Source of the DNA: JBGQMW01 sp963769845 | Lineage (GTDB): Archaea; Thermoproteota; Bathyarchaeia; Bathyarchaeales; Bathycorpusculaceae | DNA: 14,939 bases | Reading direction: 5' to 3' | NCBI GenBank assembly: GCA_963769845.1 | Contig: CAVYNL010000029.1 | Location: 1-14,939, forward strand | In this document: one piece after another, positions 1-6,481 of the stretch | Numbering within the stretch: the first letter of the stretch is position 1 | How the letters are laid out: each line of letters starts with the position of its first letter | The notes under the pieces: model-generated | Told to the model about the DNA's origin: nothing | Database searches by the model: none | What the model saw: only the letters and a program-made list of their open reading frames with translations | Translations under genes and position numbers: made by a program

Positions 1-123
1 GCGCGAGAAGTCTCATATGCTATTTGGATTTGACGAGTATCTAATAGTGAGAGTCATGAACAGACTCTGCCTTTATCAAGTCCGCGAACACCTAACGACC
101 TGAGAGCTCTCTGACGCAATGGT

Positions 124-131
124 TTTACATA
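124..131 (+). promoter_or_regulatory. Possible TATA box of the YkgJ-family gene
   Basis: An A/T-rich TTTACATA element lies about 35 bp before the ATG at 163. That would put the transcription start near 153 and leave a leader of about 10 nt, the short-leader layout seen at several genes here. It is found by eye and spacing only. Confidence 0.35.
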
Positions 132-162
132 TGAGAGCCAATATCCACAATGATGGTCAATA

Positions 163-591
163 ATGGCGAGTTACATCTACCCTAGACATCTGCCTTTTGA
201 ATGCACAAGATGCGCAACTTGTTGCATGGACACAAAAACCCATGTTAGGCACGTTTTGCTGCTCAAGGACGAAGCAAAGCACATCTCCAGGGTGAGCCAG
301 AAGCCCATGGAAGAGTTCACAGTCCAAGTTGTCGGTCATGAACCCTATGCTTACGAAATGAAGAAGACACCGGAAGACAAGAAATGCGTTTTTTTGGACG
401 GCAATTCCTGCAAGATCTATGCGGTTAGGCCTCTAGTCTGCCGGTTCTATCCTTTCCAGCTGAGCAAGGGGAAAGGGCAGAAGTACAGCTTCTCCGCCAC
501 TGCCGAGTGCCTTGGCGTTGGGAAGGGTGAACCCTTGAAAAAGGAGTTCTTTGAAAATCTTTTCCGGCAAGCGTGTGAAACGCTTGAATGA
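163..591 (+). CDS. YkgJ-family cysteine-cluster (CxxCxxCC) protein
   Basis: This is a 142-residue protein of the YkgJ / UPF0153 type, small proteins thought to bind zinc or an iron-sulfur cluster; their reaction is not known. The family signature is at residues 14-21, where C14, C17, C20 and C21 form CxxCxxCC. Further conserved-looking cysteines are C75, C83 and C93, the last within the typical RPLVCRFYPF segment, and then C116 and C138. There is no signal peptide or membrane segment, so it should be cytoplasmic. The ATG at 163 is chosen because an in-frame TGA at 151 closes the frame upstream. The stop overlaps the ATG of a tiny downstream ORF as ATGA, which suggests translational coupling. 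The family call is firm; the function is open. Confidence 0.88.
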   Translation: MASYIYPRHLPFECTRCATCCMDTKTHVRHVLLLKDEAKHISRVSQKPMEEFTVQVVGHEPYAYEMKKTPEDKKCVFLDGNSCKIYAVRPLVCRFYPFQLSKGKGQKYSFSATAECLGVGKGEPLKKEFFENLFRQACETLE

Positions 592-737
592 CGCTGAAAG
601 TAACTATTCGACCAATCTCTCGCATTCCGTCTGCTGACGAAGTTCTTGTTCCTATGGAGGAGAATTACGTATTCTTTAGTGATGGTGTGGCTTGGGCAGG
701 GATGAATATGTATGCTTGTTTGTTCTCGGGCTGCTAG
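588..737 (+). CDS. Small ORF translationally coupled to the YkgJ-family gene
   Basis: A 49-residue reading frame starts at the ATG that overlaps the preceding stop in an ATGA arrangement (588-591). It begins MTLKVTIRPISRIP, continues with an acidic middle (PMEEN) and ends in a hydrophobic, cysteine-containing tail (YACLFSGC). I recognise no family. Its support is the ATGA overlap, the protein-like composition and the otherwise unexplained space between two genes. Its TAG stop shares the tetranucleotide CTAG (734-737) with the stop of the convergent membrane-protein gene. An open frame of this length can arise by chance roughly one time in ten, so confidence is moderate. Confidence 0.42.
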   Translation: MTLKVTIRPISRIPSADEVLVPMEENYVFFSDGVAWAGMNMYACLFSGC

Positions 738-1066
738 TTGTGTGAGGTGTGTATTCTGTCGAACGTGTTTGTCTGTGTGTTGATGAGAGTTGTCGGTGGG
801 TGGGATACGAGTGGGCGCTTCTGTATGTGTTTGTACCCGCATTCGCACTGGAAGCCTACTATTTGGCCTCTGCGTCTGATCTTGCGCCATCTTCGGGAGT
901 TGCAGTGGACTGTTTGGTGGTGTATGTGCCATAGTGTTCGAGCTTCAACGGGGGTTATGGGTGAGTAGTGTTTTGCTCTTGCGATATACCAGACGGAATA
1001 TGTCCCGAGTCCTGCCCATATTGCGGGCATCATGATCAGGAGATTGTTTGTGATTAGTTCGAACAT
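734..1066 (-). CDS. Small membrane protein with a basic, cysteine-containing tail
   Basis: This 110-residue protein has one hydrophobic segment near its N-terminus (about residues 7-28) followed by a soluble part rich in Arg, His and Trp. Residues 54-80 hold H54, C55, C74, C76 and H80, with the last cysteines in a CECGYKH stretch resembling half a zinc ribbon. The C-terminal 25 residues look disordered. The frame is open further upstream to 1126, but the ATG at 1066 is preferred because AGGTGA lies 6 nt before it and the protein then starts directly with its membrane segment. A possible TATA element (TTTATATC on the minus strand) lies near 1157-1164. No named family is recognised. A metal-binding membrane-anchored role is inference only. 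Confidence 0.6.
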   Translation of the reverse strand: MFELITNNLLIMMPAIWAGLGTYSVWYIARAKHYSPITPVEARTLWHIHHQTVHCNSRRWRKIRRRGQIVGFQCECGYKHIQKRPLVSHPPTTLINTQTNTFDRIHTSHN

Positions 1067-1203
1067 GTTTTTCACCTGATGTGTATATTTGTTCTGCAGG
1101 GATACAATAGGTCTCCCAGCAGACATATTACAATAGAGAATATGCTATCTTACGATATAAACGTTTCGCGTAACTTTACAAACGTAAAACCGCCGTGCCC
1201 ATG

Positions 1204-1668
1204 CTAGAACTGTGCGAGCACGTCCTTTTTCTCGGCGATGAACCCGCAGTAGTGGCACTTCAGAAGCAGGGGTTCTTCGCAGTCGACGTAGAATTTCGCC
1301 TTGACCGGTTCGTTGCTGTTGCTGATGCAGGCGGGGTTCGCGCATTTTATGATGTTTTCGATCGTTTTGGGCAGTTTGACTTCCTGCTTCTTCACGACCT
1401 TGTAGTCTCGGATGATGTTTATGCTCGCATGTGGGGCGAGCAGTGCGATTTTGGCGACTTCCTGCGGCTTCAGTTCGCGGCCTTCGATCTTCACGATGTC
1501 TTTTGTCTTCAGCAGCTTGCTGGGCACGTTGATCGCGACCGTGATGGGTCCTTTTTCTTCTCCTGTTATTCCAAGTATTCTCACGACGTCGAGCGCGTGG
1601 CCCGCTGTGATGTGGTCGATCACTGTTCCGTCCTTGATTTTTGAGACTCGAAGCATTTTTTCGCTCAT
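1204..1668 (-). CDS. pyrI: Aspartate carbamoyltransferase regulatory chain PyrI
   Basis: PyrI is the non-catalytic chain of aspartate carbamoyltransferase. It binds nucleotide effectors and, through its zinc domain, holds catalytic PyrB trimers together. The 154-residue length matches the family. The N-terminal nucleotide-binding domain covers about residues 5-100, with the VIDHI segment (16-20) that contributes to effector binding in characterised enzymes. The C-terminal zinc domain carries C109, C114, C138 and C141 in the expected Cx4C...CxxC pattern. Start: ATG at 1668 with GGGAG about 6 nt before it; an internal ATG at codon 5 is less likely. It is transcribed away from pyrB, whereas the two genes usually form a pyrBI operon. 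A shared divergent promoter region would still allow coordinated expression. Confidence 0.96.
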   Translation of the reverse strand: MSEKMLRVSKIKDGTVIDHITAGHALDVVRILGITGEEKGPITVAINVPSKLLKTKDIVKIEGRELKPQEVAKIALLAPHASINIIRDYKVVKKQEVKLPKTIENIIKCANPACISNSNEPVKAKFYVDCEEPLLLKCHYCGFIAEKKDVLAQF

Positions 1669-1790
1669 GCCTGCTCCCTCGCTTAGTGATGCTTTATGCT
1701 GTCACCCGCATAAAAAACTTTAATCTTGCTCTTTAGCTGTGCTGAAAAGTTATTTTAGGCAGTTGTGTAGGTGTTGTGTTGGGTGGGAGT
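1669..1790. promoter_or_regulatory. Divergent promoter region between pyrI and pyrB
   Basis: About 120 bp separate the two divergent starts. An A/T-rich block (about 1708-1724, containing CATAAAAAACTTTAA) reads as TTTTTATG on the minus strand at a fitting distance from the pyrI start. A second element, TTATTTTA at 1750-1757, suits pyrB and would place its transcription start near 1779. The elements are found by eye; no operator was recognised. Confidence 0.45.
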
Positions 1791-2711
1791 TTGGAGTTTG
1801 CTGGAAGAGACATAATCTCGATCAAGGATTTTTCTCGCGAGGAGATCAATCATGTTTTCAAGGTTGCCCGGTCGATGGAGCCCTTGGCCGTCAAGGCGTC
1901 TGACATGCTTCGCGGGAAGATCTTGGCGACGTTGTTTTTTGAGGCGAGTACGCGAACGCGTCTGAGTTTTGAGTCGGCCATGCTCAGGCTGGGTGGGTCT
2001 GCGATTGGTTTTGCAGAGGCTGAGATCGCGAGTGTGAAGAAGGGTGAGAATCTTGCTGACACCGTGCGCACGGTGGAGAACTATGCTGATGTTATAGCTT
2101 TGCGGCATCCGTTGGAGGGTGCGGCTAGGCTTGCGGCAGAGTTTGCGCGAGTGCCCGTCGTCAACGGTGGGAGCGGTGCGGAGGAACATCCTACTCAGGC
2201 TTTGTTGGACTTGTACACGATGATGAAAGAGCGCGGCAAGATTGACGGGTTGAAGATCGCGATGGCGGGTGACCTGCGTTACGGGCGAACGGTGCATTCG
2301 CTTGCATATGCTTTGAGTCTGTATGACATTGAGCTTTTCTTGGTTTCGCCCGACACGCTGCGTATGAGGCGCGAGGTTTTGCAGACGATCAAGGAGCGGA
2401 TTCCTGTCACGGAGAAGTCGAGTTTGGAGAAGATCATGCCTCTGGTGGACGTTTTATACATGACAAGGATTCAGAAGGAGCGTTTTCCAGACTTGGCCGA
2501 GTACGCCAAGGTCAAGGGTTCCTACCGCGTGGACTTGGAGGCTCTGAAGGATGCTAAGAAGGATTTGATCGTGTTACATCCGTTGCCGAGGGTTGACGAG
2601 ATTGCGGCTGAAGTGGACGCTACGCCGTTTGCTCGTTATTTCCAGCAGGTTGGCAACGGTATTGTTGTGCGGATGGCTTTGCTGGCGCTGATACTGGGTG
2701 CAGTCAAGTAA
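1791..2711 (+). CDS. pyrB: Aspartate carbamoyltransferase catalytic chain PyrB
   Basis: PyrB joins carbamoyl phosphate and L-aspartate to carbamoyl aspartate, the second step of pyrimidine synthesis, in the cytoplasm. From TTG 1791 the protein has 306 residues, a normal length. Active-site motifs are complete: STRTR (53-57) for carbamoyl phosphate, the mobile-loop SVKKGE (K84/K85), R105, HPTQ (133-136), the DLRYGRT segment (161-167), R226 in MTRIQ, and HPLPR (263-267). The frame is open back to GTG 1776 (311 residues). TTG 1791 is preferred because it gives the family's usual short lead before GRDIISIKDFSREE and lies downstream of the likely transcription start. The stop is only 2 bp from that of the convergent NrdD-like gene. 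Confidence 0.96.
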   Translation: MEFAGRDIISIKDFSREEINHVFKVARSMEPLAVKASDMLRGKILATLFFEASTRTRLSFESAMLRLGGSAIGFAEAEIASVKKGENLADTVRTVENYADVIALRHPLEGAARLAAEFARVPVVNGGSGAEEHPTQALLDLYTMMKERGKIDGLKIAMAGDLRYGRTVHSLAYALSLYDIELFLVSPDTLRMRREVLQTIKERIPVTEKSSLEKIMPLVDVLYMTRIQKERFPDLAEYAKVKGSYRVDLEALKDAKKDLIVLHPLPRVDEIAAEVDATPFARYFQQVGNGIVVRMALLALILGAVK

Positions 2712-2713
2712 GC

Positions 2714-4882
2714 CTAGGTGCTGGCGAAGCGGTTGTAGTGTGTAAGCGTGGCCACGGAGCCGCAGTTTGGGCACTTGTGCACGTGCCCTAGGCTGGTTTT
2801 TTTACAGTTTGTGCAGTAGGTCTGCTTGAGGTTGTAAGTGAAAAACCCTGCTTTCTTGTCGAGTAACTGTTCTGTCATGTTCATTAGCTGGTTCGGCGGA
2901 GTTGGTGTGGTGTCGAGTTCGATGACGATGAGGTTTCCGCCTTCTCTCAGGTTTTCCAGTTTGTCCTGAAGAGGGTTCGTGGTGTTGTTTTGGATGCTTA
3001 GATGTGCAGTTGCGGTGTAGTATGGCTTGTCTCGGGTGCCTGCATAACGGATTTTTCCTATGCCGAATCTTTCCGCGTCGAGGGCGGCTAGGCGTTCGTT
3101 TGCTTCTGCAGACGGTAGGGTTGCTGGGCGGAGGCGTTTGCCGCGTTTTCTGCCGATTTTGTTTATGAATGCCGTTATGGTTTGAGCGGTTTCTTCGATG
3201 AGGTTTTCTGTTTTGTCGTCTGGCGGCGGGTTTCCTGTGAGGATTTCGGCGGCTTGTGTGAGTCCCATGATGTTTATCGTGCGGGCAGCGTTTTCTATGC
3301 GGTAGTATTGGTCGCCGTTTTCTTGTTGAGTTAGGAATGGGAGCTGGGTTTTGCCGTGTTGTTTGAGTGCGCGATGTTTGATTTCCAAGGCGCGGGCTGC
3401 CATCTCAATTCTTTCTTTGAGGATTTCGTAGAATCGGTTCTTGTCTTTTTCTGCTTCTACGGCTGCGCGGGGAAGGTTCATTGTGACGGTGCCCAGGAGG
3501 CCCGTGCGGAGCGTGTCAGTCTCCCAGTCGTCGTCCAGGTCGGCGTCGAGTCTAAGGCCAGTTGGCGTGTGGACAGTCTGTTTCTGTGTCTTGTCTGTGT
3601 GGTTGCTAAAGTACGGCGTGCCCGCTTCGGATGCGAGTTTATGGGCTTTCAGAAGCAAGGCCTGTGCGTGGGGGTCTGTTTGTGTTTCGGGGCGGATTTT
3701 GATGATGAGTCTGGGGTTTAGCAGCGGTTTGCTCAGGTTTTGTTCTGCTATGATGTCAAGGATTTGGCTAGCGAGTTGTTGTGCTCCTTCCTTGTAGTCT
3801 GCGTACCTGCCTGACGGTTTAGGCGTGCGTGCGGTTTCTTTTGCCACGTGGTCTGGTGTGGTCAGTTCTATGCTAATTGCTGTGTTTGCGTGCTGACCTA
3901 TGGCGGCGATGAACTGGTGTAGCGCCTGCTTCGCGGAGGCTGGGTCTACTCCGTGGGCGTATGGTGCGAGGAAGATGTTGAAGTACTCGAGGGTTTGCAT
4001 GGTTTCTGTTTCTTTTGCGGCGTGGATCAGCGCGTTGAAGATGGTTGTGAGTGCTGTTGTGAGGTTTTGTGGTGGGGGCATGGCTGGTTTGGTTGGGTCC
4101 GTGTTTTCTAGGTTCAGGCCGTGTTGGAGATAGTGGCGGATGTCGTGGATGGTTTCAGCGGGTTTGAGGATCCATGTTTCCAGGTTGTGGATGTGTATGG
4201 CGCCTGAGAGGTGGGCGTCGGCTATGTCTCTTGGCAGTGCATTGAGGAGGGTGTATTCTCTGAGGACGGTTTGGCCTGCGGTCTGTGTTATGGGCTGCTG
4301 GTTTTCGAGTTGGGTGGTTACGTCGTGCACTGGTGTGCCTAGTCGTGTGAGTTTGTGGCGGTATTCTTCGAGTCCTTTGTCTATGAGTATGGCGTTGACT
4401 ATTTCTCTGACGAGTGGGGCTGTGAGGTACTTGGTCTTGGCTTTGAGGAGTTGTTTTTCTGCTTCTTTGGCCACTTTCTGTGCCTCTTCCGGGGGCATCT
4501 TGGCTTCGCGTATAAGTGCCGTGGCGATTTTGTTGGAGTCGAATTCTTCGATGGCGGCGCGGCTGCTGCGGATGAGTATGTTCTTGGGGCGGAAGGCTTT
4601 TTTGTCTATGCGGTCTGCGGCTTCGACGACTATTTTACCCAAATCGGTGAGCAAGTATTTTCTTGCGTTGGCGTCGGCTTCGACGAGGTCGGCTTTGAGG
4701 AGGGATTTGAGGTGGTAGGCGAAGCGGCCGGCGTCACGGTTCGCCTTTAGTTTGAGGACACTGACGAGTTCGGTGTACGTGAGGGGCCCCTTGTCGAACA
4801 GGTTGTTCAGGATCTGGATGCGCAGGGGCGAGCCGACGGCTTTGAGGACTTTGATGCCGCGGGTGCGAGATGGTGTACTCAT
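2714..4882 (-). CDS. Winged-helix/ATP-cone/NrdD-fold fusion lacking catalytic residues
   Basis: This 722-residue protein combines an ArsR-like winged helix (about 10-90), an ATP-cone (about 100-185, the allosteric nucleotide-binding module of ribonucleotide reductases) and a class III reductase fold (about 200-685) ending in a zinc ribbon (C690, C693, C704, C707). NrdD-like segments are clear: GAIHIHNLETW (227-237), GTPYFSN (421-427), GLLGTVTMNLPRA (461-473) and SAEANERLAALD (591-602). However, these four are its only cysteines, so the thiyl-radical and other active-site cysteines are gone; a threonine-proline pair stands where NrdD often has CC before RLRLD. The C-terminal glycyl-radical motif (RVxGY) is also missing, replaced by HYNRFAST and a stop. 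No activase gene is visible here. It may be a nucleotide-sensing DNA-binding regulator (inference). A GAGGAGG lies about 13 nt before the ATG. Confidence 0.87.
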   Translation of the reverse strand: MSTPSRTRGIKVLKAVGSPLRIQILNNLFDKGPLTYTELVSVLKLKANRDAGRFAYHLKSLLKADLVEADANARKYLLTDLGKIVVEAADRIDKKAFRPKNILIRSSRAAIEEFDSNKIATALIREAKMPPEEAQKVAKEAEKQLLKAKTKYLTAPLVREIVNAILIDKGLEEYRHKLTRLGTPVHDVTTQLENQQPITQTAGQTVLREYTLLNALPRDIADAHLSGAIHIHNLETWILKPAETIHDIRHYLQHGLNLENTDPTKPAMPPPQNLTTALTTIFNALIHAAKETETMQTLEYFNIFLAPYAHGVDPASAKQALHQFIAAIGQHANTAISIELTTPDHVAKETARTPKPSGRYADYKEGAQQLASQILDIIAEQNLSKPLLNPRLIIKIRPETQTDPHAQALLLKAHKLASEAGTPYFSNHTDKTQKQTVHTPTGLRLDADLDDDWETDTLRTGLLGTVTMNLPRAAVEAEKDKNRFYEILKERIEMAARALEIKHRALKQHGKTQLPFLTQQENGDQYYRIENAARTINIMGLTQAAEILTGNPPPDDKTENLIEETAQTITAFINKIGRKRGKRLRPATLPSAEANERLAALDAERFGIGKIRYAGTRDKPYYTATAHLSIQNNTTNPLQDKLENLREGGNLIVIELDTTPTPPNQLMNMTEQLLDKKAGFFTYNLKQTYCTNCKKTSLGHVHKCPNCGSVATLTHYNRFAST

Positions 4883-5042
4883 GCTCTGGATTGGGCCTCC
4901 TCTCAGGAATGATGAAGATGTGAGTTTGAGGGGTTATGACTGTATCAACATTGCTTATTTTACTGTTTCTAATGATGCTCCGCGCGGTGTCTGGCAACGC
5001 GAACTGTAAGTGCTCGCTGGTACTTTGTTGCTCTTACAGAAA

Positions 5043-5130
5043 AGTAGTGGTCTCAATCAACGCCCAAAAGTTGTTTTCTTTTCACCAGTCAATCCGCATG
5101 CTGTTTCGGCGCTTGAGTAGGGGTCTCAAT
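5043..5130 (+). repeat. 15-bp direct repeat, two copies 73 bp apart
   Basis: AGTAGTGGTCTCAAT at 5043-5057 and AGTAGGGGTCTCAAT at 5116-5130 differ at one base. No coding frame explains them. They lie about 160-250 bp upstream of the start of the winged-helix NrdD-like gene, so they may be binding sites for a regulator, perhaps that protein itself. This is inference. Confidence 0.5.
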
Positions 5131-5149
5131 GAGAACTCAAGATTTTTTT
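5112..5149 (+). terminator. Hairpin followed by T7 with no plus-strand gene before it
   Basis: CTTGAGT (5112-5118) pairs with ACTCAAG (5135-5141), and inside the loop TCTC (5124-5127) pairs with GAGA (5131-5134). Seven T follow at 5143-5149. It looks like an intrinsic terminator for a plus-strand transcript, but no plus-strand gene is recognised upstream. The transcript could be a small RNA from within 4930-5140, or the hairpin may do something else. Confidence 0.35.
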
Positions 5150-5219
5150 CTCCTGAGTGGCTAGATCGGAGTTTGATTAGCCTTGTTAGAATGGGAGAAA
5201 ATGGGGGAGGTTTGGGGTT

Positions 5220-5834
5220 TTATTTTGTTATGTTTTCCAGTCTTTTGTTTATTTCGTTCCAGTTGACTATGTTCCAGAATGCTTCGACGAATTTGGCTCG
5301 GTCGTTTTTGTAGTCGATGTAGTATGCGTGTTCGAATACGTCTATGATCATGAGGATGTGGAATGTTGGGTAGATGTTGGTGTTGTGTTTTTCTATCTGC
5401 ATTATTACTGGTCTTTTGGTTTGTGTGCAGTAGCCGAGTGCTGCCCAGCCGCTGCCTTCTACGCTGGTGGCTGCTTGTGTGAATTCTTTCTTGAACCGGT
5501 CGAAGCTGCCGAATTCCTTTTCAATTGCGTTAGCGAGGGTTCCGCTGGGTTTTCCGCCGCCTTTGCCTGCTGGTGCCATGTTTGTCCAGTACAGGGAGTG
5601 GAGGTAGTGTCCGCCGATGTTGAATGATAGTTCTTTCAGGGTTGATTTCATGTCTAGGTCTGTGTTTTCTTTGCGGGCTTTGTCGAGTTTCTGGAGGATG
5701 TTGTTTGCGCCCGTGACGTAGGCTTGGTGGTGCTTGTCATGGTGTATGGTCAACTGTTCCTTGGACATGTACGGTTCCAAGGCGGCATAATCGTAAGGGA
5801 GCTTTGGCAGAACGTAGAGCTTGTCTTGTTCCAT
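5220..5834 (-). CDS. sod: Superoxide dismutase, Fe/Mn family (archaeal iron type)
   Basis: The enzyme converts superoxide to oxygen and hydrogen peroxide in the cytoplasm. The 204-residue length is normal. Metal ligands are all present: H31 (HHDKHHQAY), H79 (GGHYLHSLYW), D165 and H169 (DVFEHAYYIDY). Glycine at residue 75 and H150 (EKHN), in place of the glutamine used in bacterial enzymes, match the pattern of archaeal Fe or cambialistic SODs such as those of Sulfolobus, so iron is the likely metal (inference). No signal peptide is present. It is divergent from the zfx ferredoxin gene. A TATA-like CCTAAAAT and a TCTAGT/ACTAGA dyad lie upstream. The gene points to at least occasional oxygen exposure. 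Confidence 0.96.
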   Translation of the reverse strand: MEQDKLYVLPKLPYDYAALEPYMSKEQLTIHHDKHHQAYVTGANNILQKLDKARKENTDLDMKSTLKELSFNIGGHYLHSLYWTNMAPAGKGGGKPSGTLANAIEKEFGSFDRFKKEFTQAATSVEGSGWAALGYCTQTKRPVIMQIEKHNTNIYPTFHILMIIDVFEHAYYIDYKNDRAKFVEAFWNIVNWNEINKRLENITK

Positions 5835-5852
5835 AAAGGGTCATCTCGTTTC

Positions 5853-5881
5853 TCTAGTCTGATCGCCACTAGATTTTAGGT
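5853..5881 (-). promoter_or_regulatory. sod promoter with a possible operator dyad
   Basis: On the minus strand CCTAAAAT is followed directly by TCTAGT, nine bases and ACTAGA (arms 5868-5873 and 5853-5858), then the sod start about 20 nt on. A dyad between TATA box and start codon overlaps the expected transcription start, where an archaeal repressor would act. The arms are only 6 bp, so chance is possible. Confidence 0.35.
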
Positions 5882-5993
5882 TTTCGTATTCTTTCCGTTC
5901 AGAAAAGATCACGGTGAGAGATGCTGTGCAGCGAAACTGCGTTTTCTGCAGGTCGCTCATTCGCGTGTTGCGTGCCCATGGCAGTCGGAAGGG

Positions 5994-6000
5994 TTAATAT
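5994..6000 (+). promoter_or_regulatory. TATA box of the zfx ferredoxin gene
   Basis: TTAATAT lies about 40 bp before the TTG start at 6036. Transcription would begin near 6022, giving a leader of about 14 nt that includes a G-rich ribosome-binding stretch (GGTGGTAAGG). Confidence 0.45.
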
Positions 6001-6035
6001 TTCAACGGTTTAATCCTAGTCTGTGGTGGTAAGGT

Positions 6036-6344
6036 TTGCCGATAGACCCTGATTTCCAGAAGAACCGAAAAGTCGTGGGCGAGCATCAGGGACACAGCGT
6101 ATGGGGGCCAGTTGAGCCTCCTAAGAAGCTAGGTATACACGGCACCAGCGTTGCTGTTGACTGGGAAGTGTGCACGGGCGACGGAATATGCATAGACGTC
6201 TGTCCCGTAGCCCTGTTCGACTGGGCAGACTCACCGGGCCATCCGAATTCCGAGAAAAAATCCGACCCAGCCAGAGAAAAAGACTGCATAAAATGCTTGG
6301 CATGCGAAACTCAATGCCCAACACAAGCGATAAAAATCACCTGA
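6036..6344 (+). CDS. zfx: Zinc-containing 7Fe ferredoxin (zfx type)
   Basis: A 102-residue electron carrier, closely like the Sulfolobus ferredoxin that accepts electrons from 2-oxoacid:ferredoxin oxidoreductases. In that protein zinc is held by three His and one Asp; here H17, H20, H35 and D77 sit at the matching places, one residue later. Cluster I has C46, D49, C52 and C94. Aspartate in place of the second cysteine indicates a [3Fe-4S] cluster. Cluster II has C84, C87, C90 and C56 for a [4Fe-4S] cluster. The start is TTG with GGTGGTAAGG just before it. The N-terminal zinc extension (residues 1-40) is intact. A pyrimidine-rich tract after the stop (6368-6391) may terminate transcription. 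Confidence 0.95.
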   Translation: MPIDPDFQKNRKVVGEHQGHSVWGPVEPPKKLGIHGTSVAVDWEVCTGDGICIDVCPVALFDWADSPGHPNSEKKSDPAREKDCIKCLACETQCPTQAIKIT

Positions 6345-6367
6345 ACGGACAACTGAACCGCTGAAGA

Positions 6368-6391
6368 GTCCCCTTCCTTCTTTCTTTGTTC
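6368..6391 (+). terminator. Pyrimidine tract after the ferredoxin gene
   Basis: A run of C and T with several T clusters begins about 25 bp after the ferredoxin stop. Archaeal transcription commonly ends at T-rich tracts without a hairpin, so this is a plausible terminator, called from composition and position only. Confidence 0.35.
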
Positions 6392-6434
6392 TTCACTGAC
6401 GCCCAACTGAAGCCTTGTGATTACCTGTGCTCCA

Positions 6435-6442
6435 CGCGCGCG
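6435..6442. repeat. GC palindrome, short variant (CGCGCGCG)
   Basis: CGCGCGCG lies between the convergent ferredoxin and alkyltransferase-like genes. It is a shorter variant of the AGCGCGCGCT element seen in other intergenic spaces of the window. Confidence 0.5.
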
Positions 6443-6481
6443 AAATAGTGGAAGCTTGGTATTTGTTCGTGTAGAATTCTT

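Larger units (their letters stand above)
4883..5219. other. Gene-free interval between the NrdD-like gene and sod
   Basis: These 337 bp lie upstream of the NrdD-like gene and downstream of sod, both on the minus strand. I see no convincing coding frame; a plus-strand frame from 4936 runs into the antisense of sod and lacks protein character. The interval holds a CTGTAAG/CTTACAG inverted repeat (5004-5010 and 5033-5039), two near-identical 15-bp direct repeats and a hairpin followed by seven T. A pyrimidine-rich stretch just after the sod stop on the minus strand could terminate sod. Confidence 0.5.

Noticed and set aside
2..103. Plus-strand frame open from the left edge, ending at TGA 101
   Set aside because: Only 33 codons, with no motif. 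A stretch this long is open by chance about one time in five, so it is not called as the tail of an upstream gene.
447..932. 161-residue minus-strand frame overlapping the YkgJ-family gene
   Set aside because: Overlaps two better-supported genes in other frames and is rich in His, Thr and Arg in an unordered way, typical of a shadow frame.
2714..2730. Frameshift hiding a glycyl-radical motif at the end of the NrdD-like gene
   Set aside because: The sequence after the stop is the antisense of the pyrB 3' end, where I saw no RVxGY-like coding. True gene ending is more likely, though resequencing of the 3' end would settle it.
3441..4718. Several long plus-strand frames inside the NrdD-like gene
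   Set aside because: They are antisense to a clearly homologous protein, and their Ser/Cys/Val-rich composition reflects the codon use of the real gene.
4908..4990. C/D-box small RNA (TGATGA seen near 4909 and 4972)
   Set aside because: No CTGA D or D' box at the needed spacing, so the pattern is not complete.
5043..5130. CRISPR array
   Set aside because: Only two 15-bp repeats with a 58-bp gap and no third unit or cas gene.
4936..5313. 125-residue plus-strand frame with a hydrophobic start
   Set aside because: It runs about 90 bp into the antisense of the certain sod gene and passes through the hairpin with T7. The later part has no protein character and no ribosome-binding site was seen.
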